Assembly (NCBI GenBank): GCA_025201845.1
Contig: MU604125.1
Location: 1 to 19,380 of the forward strand
Reading direction: 5' to 3'
Source of the DNA: Martensiomyces pterosporus
Taxonomy: Eukaryota > Kickxellomycota > Kickxellomycetes > Kickxellales > Kickxellaceae
DNA length: 19,380 nt
Shown: positions 14,720 through 19,380 of the stretch, in pieces
Numbering within the stretch: the stretch's first letter is position 1
Layout: each line of letters opens with the position of its first letter
The notes under the pieces: model-generated
Told to the model about the DNA's origin: nothing
Seen by the model: the letters and a program-made list of their open reading frames with translations, nothing else
The model's database searches: none
Program-made: the position numbers and the translations under genes

Positions 14720-17700
14720 CTAGCTTGCGAGTAGGGATGGGCAGCCCCAGCAGTGGCTGTGTTCTCTTGAATACCAAGCAGTCCTTGATCACCCAGGAGC
14801 CGTTCCGCGTGCGGGTCATCCCAATGTTTGCATAATGGCTGATGTCACCTGCAGTCTTTCGATTATAGCCCACTCTTGCTGCGCTGATAGCCATAGCGAG
14901 TGCGGTTTTGATGTGCGACGGCGACGACGTCAGCGGTTTGGCAGTCAGCCGCTGACACACGTTGGCGATTTCGTCATGCGACTTGGTACTGTGCCCACTA
15001 TCAACTGCCTTGCGCGCTATTTCGGCATATTGCTGTCTCAGTGTCTCTAGCGACGACGCAGCCAGCTTATCTAGGTTCTTGCTCGCACCATCCAGCGACA
15101 TGCGGTTCACTAACGCATCGACTTCTTCCAGCGTAAATTCCGTGGCACCCTCCCGATGCAGACAGCCAAAGAGCGCGATGCTTGTCTCCGGGTACCTGGC
15201 ATAGTCCAAATCCGATGGCTGCATGGTCTTGGTCGACCACACCTGGCTAATCACTCGGGCAAACCGAGGAGCTGTCGCAGCGTTAATGTACTTGTCCCAG
15301 AATTCAAGCAGATCGCCCTTGGTCAGCGAGCGGAGTTCCTCAATCTCTGCCTCCGGCCTGTCAAACTCGTAGAACCCAGAGTCGATATGTGACCAGAAGC
15401 GACACGCCTCTTCATTGATGCCCTTTGGTTTTCTCTGGTTGATCTGTATTCTGCTGCTAATGAGGATCTCAAACTCCTCATCCGTCATATTGGCGATCTG
15501 CTCCCTGTACAAGCGCAGAAAGTTGTCGATGCGCAGGACCAAATACACGGGGCTGCATTCGCTCTGAACCAGTAGTCGGAGGCAGTGCCTACCGCCACGC
15601 CCCAGCAGCAAATGCAGGCAGCTCACCATGTAGCCCAACTGCTCCTTGCCACGTATCTGGGCAAAGAATTGCTTGTTCGCAGCGCCTGCAAGAAGCGAAA
15701 TGATGGTCCTCTCACGCCAGTTATCTGCCAGGCCAGCATAGATGACGTAACTAACCGCGCTGTTGATATTGTCCTTGTCAGGGGCCGATATCTGGTGAAT
15801 ATATGTGCCTGGCTGGATGTCGTGAGCACACGCAGACGTGCGCATGTATGCTGGGAGAGGAGTGGTGCCCAAGGTTTCAAGGATGCGGGATGCCGCTGCC
15901 AGCGCGTCTTCCTCGACAAAGTTGCCCACCATGCACATCTTGACCCGCGTAGAATCGAACAGGCAATCAGCAAAAGACTGCAGGCGTTCGATGGTGACGT
16001 TTTCAAGCTCAAGGCGCATCTCATCAAAAGTCCAGTGCGGGCTCGAGCCGAGATAGAACGAGTTCCAGTTGGCAATGTCACGCGGGATGATATAGCGCAT
16101 ATTCGAATACATCACCTGCTTCTGGTTCAAGTACATTTCAAACTGCTTCTTGTCAGCCTGGAATGTCCTGGCCGCACGGAGGATAGTCTCGAGCAATAGA
16201 GGAAGCTTGTCGCTGAACCCTCTGACCACCACCTGGATGCCGCAGTCCGCTGACCGGAACTCGTAGCGCATGCCCACTCTGATAGCTCCGTACACTTCCT
16301 CTTGAATGATGCTGTTCAAGATGAATGTATACAGCCCTGATATCGCGCGTGTGAGAGGCGACTCGTACACTACTGGGTTCTCGATGTAGAGGTGGATGGA
16401 CCCGCGAGGAAGGAGGAACTGGTCATCTCTTTTGAACCACACCTCGACTGCGTCTGTTAGCTTCAAGAGCGTTGGTTCTGTAGCCGGCATGCAGGGTGGC
16501 AAAGCTGGCCCTTGAACATCCAATATCTCAGGCAGGAACTGGTTGTGGTCGGGGAAATGCAGCTCGTCAAACCGCAGCTCGCCATGCAGGTCCCTTACCA
16601 GACTCTGGGGCAGGCGATCGATGCGGTAATCGACTCCATAGAACTCCTCCTTTTCGGTGCACTCGATGCTGCCAAAATCTCTTGCGCCGAGATAGATGCG
16701 GAAATTGTCTGGATTAAGGAGACCCACAAAGCTTGATATCATCGACACGTCGTACCTGCGGTACAGCTTGAAGGCGGTGATTATGTGGCTGGGAAGCAAA
16801 AACCTGTTCTGCATTTCCTTGACCATGTTCACGGCCAGGTCTTGGGCTCTGCTTGGCTCTGAGAACTTGAAGTTCACGCTGCAAGCCCTCTGAAGCTCTT
16901 TGTAGTACCACTCCTGTGGTCCCCTTGACTCAAGTAGCTGGATATATGCGAACACAGCACGGGTGATGTCGTCGTAATGCTTAAATCCTTCGGGTGTAGC
17001 AGCCACCTCGATCGTCAGGATGTTGAATCCATCACAAACTGAAAATGCAATGGTGTCAGTAACCTTTGTTGCCCACCCGCGACGTTTCAGACACGAAAGA
17101 ATTGACCCATGGCCCCTGTGACTTATAAGCGAGGAGACATACTCGACTGGGTCCACCAAATACGCGGCTTGCATGTCGGGGAGCGCAAAACACAGTTTAA
17201 TCGTGTACCGCTCCGAGATAGTCTTGTATCGAACAACAGTGCCCAGCTCATTCTCGGACAGCGGATGCTCAAGACCCCCGAAGATAGATTTTGTAGTGCC
17301 CTTACTCAGGACCTCAGAGAATTTCGCCACTGCCCACTCCGTCAGCTGGTCGAGCGAGTCATGGCCAACAACCACAAGCTTCATGATATCGGCTGAGTAG
17401 TGTCTCTCATAGAACCTGACAAGTTCATCGCGTAGATCAACACCAAGCCTCTCAGCCGCACCTTCAAGGGTATCAATGCTGCCTGTGTGGAACCGAGAGT
17501 ACGGGTGGCTAGGATTGCTGGTTGAGTTTTTGATGCGAGATCCACGCCACTTATCATCTTGGAGATGGCTCTTGAACTCCGAGTCAACCGCACGTACCTC
17601 ACGGCCAACGCAATCGGCACTGAACAGGGGGCTAACGAAGAATTGGGCAAAGCGGTCGAGTGCACCTTCAAGGGAATCACCAGCAACATGGAAGTGGTAG

Positions 17701-18200
17701 CTAGTTGTCTGAAACGACGTTGAGGCATTCGTGCTACCGCCATTATTCGCAATGTAGGACTGGTACTCATCCTCCTTTGGGTACTTTTTTGAGCCCTACA
17801 CAGCGTAGCAACAAAAAAGCGCGCAATGATGTGGAGTGCTCGGCTATCTATTGCTCGAGGTGATTTGGAAGTCAGATGGCTACTGCAAGGTACCAGACTG
17901 GTGACTTACCATGAATAGCAAATGTTCGCAGAAATGCGCGAGTCCCAAGAACTCTTCGGGGTCAGCAGAGCTGCCGACATTGACGCTGAGTGCTGCTGCT
18001 GCCTTCTTGGCGCCAGGGTCATGGACGCACACGGCAATGAGGTTGTTGGGTAAGCGAATGAGTCGGAATTGGCGTTTATCCATAGGTGACTGCTCCAAAG
18101 CACCAGTAAACTCCAAGTACGGAAGCCCAGACGCAGCAGTTTCTCTGGGCTCAAAGTTGGTATCCCAGTCGGGGAGCGGCGGCAAGGTGAATGAATCCAT
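14700..18200 (-). CDS. Insulin-degrading enzyme / insulysin-type M16 zinc metallopeptidase (two exons)
   Basis: Exon 1 is 17910-18200 and exon 2 is 14700-17795, with a 114-base GT-AG intron (donor ATG|GTAAGT, acceptor TGTGTAG) in phase 0. The product is 1128 residues (human IDE 1019, yeast Ste23 1027). The inverted zinc motif HFCEH is residues 89-93, and the third ligand is E170 in RAVDSE, 77 residues later as in human IDE. GSKKYPKEDEYQSYI and GGSTNA complete the active domain. The C-terminal half carries IRGKEQLGYMV, holding the Arg and Tyr that contact substrate. Such enzymes degrade small peptides inside a closed chamber; yeast Ste23 also matures a-factor. An insertion of about 70 residues precedes the closing FKRTQPLLGLPIP and LVPKYLE segment. 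The start follows an upstream in-frame stop. The last codons lie in a tandem duplication. Confidence 0.93.
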
Positions 18201-18365
18201 GGGGAGGCAAGATACTTGATAGTGCTAAGAGAGGAAAGCTATTGCTGCAGCAGAGTGCGAGAACAATAATAGGGTGTATTTATGTCTACAAGTAGAATAG
18301 AAAGGAATTGGATAGACGGGGCGCTAGTACAGAAAAGGGAAGAAGGTGGTGGAGGAAGAACTGCG

Positions 18366-18373
18366 TTTTTATA
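18366..18373 (-). promoter_or_regulatory. TATA box of the M16 protease gene
   Basis: TATAAAAA on the minus strand lies 165 bases upstream of the start codon at 18200, with a pyrimidine-rich leader after it. Confidence 0.55.
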
Positions 18374-18777
18374 AGCAGTGGGGATGCCAATGGTTAGCAG
18401 ATGACAACTGGCAAGGGGATTGTGGAAGGAACGGGTGATTTTCGCTTTTTTTGAGTTTGATACGCAAGCTTGAGGAATGACTTGCACATCGCATGCCCGC
18501 TATCTCAGTGTGCGAATGGGCGCAGGGGTTTGGTTGCAGATAGCACGCCTGGTTATCTCTCTCTCGGCACCCTGACGGGATCGCCAAATAAAGCAACTGA
18601 TATGCATGCATGCTGTTTCTCTGCCTCTCTTCCACCCCCATGACACGTACATACAATGGGGGAGGGGAGATGGCCGCCGCGCACATGTACAGCAGCTCTC
18701 ACTAGGCAAAGTGCGGGCTTTCTGATAGTGCGCGGCTCTCATGCTGGATGTAAAAGTAGCCTTTTATGCTAGTGACT

Positions 18778-18802
18778 AATCTTGGATTAGAGATCTAAGA
18801 TT
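18778..18802. repeat. Quasi-palindrome AATCTTGGAT / ATCTAAGATT
   Basis: Two 10-base arms (18778-18787 and 18793-18802) pair at 9 of 10 positions around a 5-base centre. An overlapping CTAATC-TTG-GATTAG inverted repeat makes this a compact nest of dyads. Confidence 0.7.
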
Positions 18803-19164
18803 TAGGCGGCTTTAGGGACTTGCGAAGCTGAATGGACTATATCTGCTTAGCTCACTGTTAGCCCAAGTTCACAAGAGATGCAAAGGTCATGTGGCTGTGG
18901 CATGCAAAAATAATGTGAGTGAACAACCGTCGAGTTCAGCTACCAAGTATGTCCACATTGTGGTGTTGTCGGGAGTGCCTGCAAGGCTTGGACAGAGCCG
19001 CACATAAATACTTCCCTGAGCTTGCTTTTCCCTTGGATGTCTCTTAGCTTCGCAAACATCCAAATTGCTTATTATTCTCAATATATTCGCTATACCCCTC
19101 GCTTCGCTAGCTCAGCCAACACACTGATCTCAGTGTCACCTCTTTCACACGCTTTAGCACGTCC

Positions 19165-19380
19165 ATGGGCAAGGGCGCAGAGGGGTTCTTTGCAATAAAG
19201 ACCCCGCTGCAGGCCGTGGGCTGGAGCGACCAGCACAAGGACACGCTGGAGCAGCTCGTGTGCGAAACACACGAGCTGACAGTGCATGCCTATCAACTGG
19301 CGCGCTGGATCTTCGTGAGAGAGTTGCATGTCGACCAGTCGTTCGATCTGAACGGCTTCGTGAATGAGATTTTCTTTCAA
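19165..19380 (+). CDS. 5' part of an unidentified ORF cut by the window edge (72 codons visible)
   Basis: The ATG at 19165 is the first after an in-frame TAG at 19108-19110, and the frame stays open to the last base. The visible residues begin MGKGAEGFFAIKTP and look protein-like: an amphipathic helix (LEQLVCETHELTVHAY), an aromatic/basic run (QLARWIFVREL), then a charged loop with hydrophobic spacing (DLNGFVNEIFFQ). I do not recognise a firm family. The helix-plus-'HAYQLARWIF' pattern reminds me of N-termini of large fungal mobile-element proteins, including Fanzor-type (TnpB-like) nucleases, but no catalytic motif is in view. The opposite strand is also open (19090-19380), so the coding strand itself is not certain, though the plus reading is more convincing. 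Confidence 0.5.
   Translation, partial: MGKGAEGFFAIKTPLQAVGWSDQHKDTLEQLVCETHELTVHAYQLARWIFVRELHVDQSFDLNGFVNEIFFQ

Larger units (their letters stand above)
18201..19164. promoter_or_regulatory. Intergenic region: promoter of the M16 protease and upstream region of the right-edge ORF
   Basis: On the minus strand TATAAAAA at 18366-18373 lies about 165 bases upstream of the protease ATG, followed by a C/T-rich leader. Further right are GCATGCATGC at 18604-18613, a 25-base quasi-palindrome at 18778-18802 and a 16-base perfect one at 19121-19136. A CATAAATA at about 19002 could act as a TATA element for the right-edge ORF. No gene is supported within it. Confidence 0.45.

Noticed and set aside
15585..16199. 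204-codon open frame on the plus strand within the M16 protease
   Set aside because: It lies wholly inside a conserved exon on the other strand and has no family features.
19090..19380. Minus-strand open frame opposite the right-edge ORF
   Set aside because: It is open to the edge, but its residues (repeated Leu/Val/His runs) look less like a structured protein than the plus reading. Not fully excluded.

Overview
The window reads as nuclear DNA of a fungus. The evidence is short GT-AG introns, TATA boxes and AATAAA signals, intron-free tRNA genes ending in T runs, a Zn2Cys6 regulator, a DUF3533/SNG1-type membrane protein and a PEX22-like peroxin. The mix of proteins and the compact layout (about 1-2 kb per gene, few introns) suggest an early-diverging lineage such as Kickxellomycotina. 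That placement is inference; the genus cannot be read from the sequence.

Layout, left to right. Bases 402-1916 encode a DUF3533/SNG1-like membrane protein. Bases 2259-3371 encode a PEX22-like peroxin, convergent with UTP6 (3479-5647, minus). A long promoter region carries a probable leader intron and leads to a Zn2Cys6 regulator (6902-8101). Next is a small-gene cluster: tRNA-Val(CAC), a 44-residue single C2H2 zinc-finger ORF with its own TATA box and AATAAA, and tRNA-Phe(GAA). A DUF1764 gene (minus) is divergent from a four-exon mitochondrial-type double HMG-box gene (10156-11309). Arginase (12448-13422) has a TATA box and a leader intron. Elongin C follows (13715-14035), with three CACGTG boxes upstream. 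A two-exon insulin-degrading-enzyme-type M16 protease (14700-18200, minus) has its 3' end tandemly duplicated. The right edge cuts off an ORF that starts at 19165 and has no firm identity.

Most genes are independent housekeeping functions: peroxisome import, small-subunit rRNA processing, mtDNA packaging, arginine catabolism, ubiquitin-ligase adaptor, peptide degradation. They do not form a pathway cluster. The least ordinary parts are the C2H2 mini-gene between the two tRNAs, the spliced leader of the Zn2Cys6 gene, the frame-neutral 21-nt microexon of the HMG gene, the duplicated protease 3' end, and the truncated right-edge ORF. I saw no complete transposon, CRISPR array or rRNA gene.
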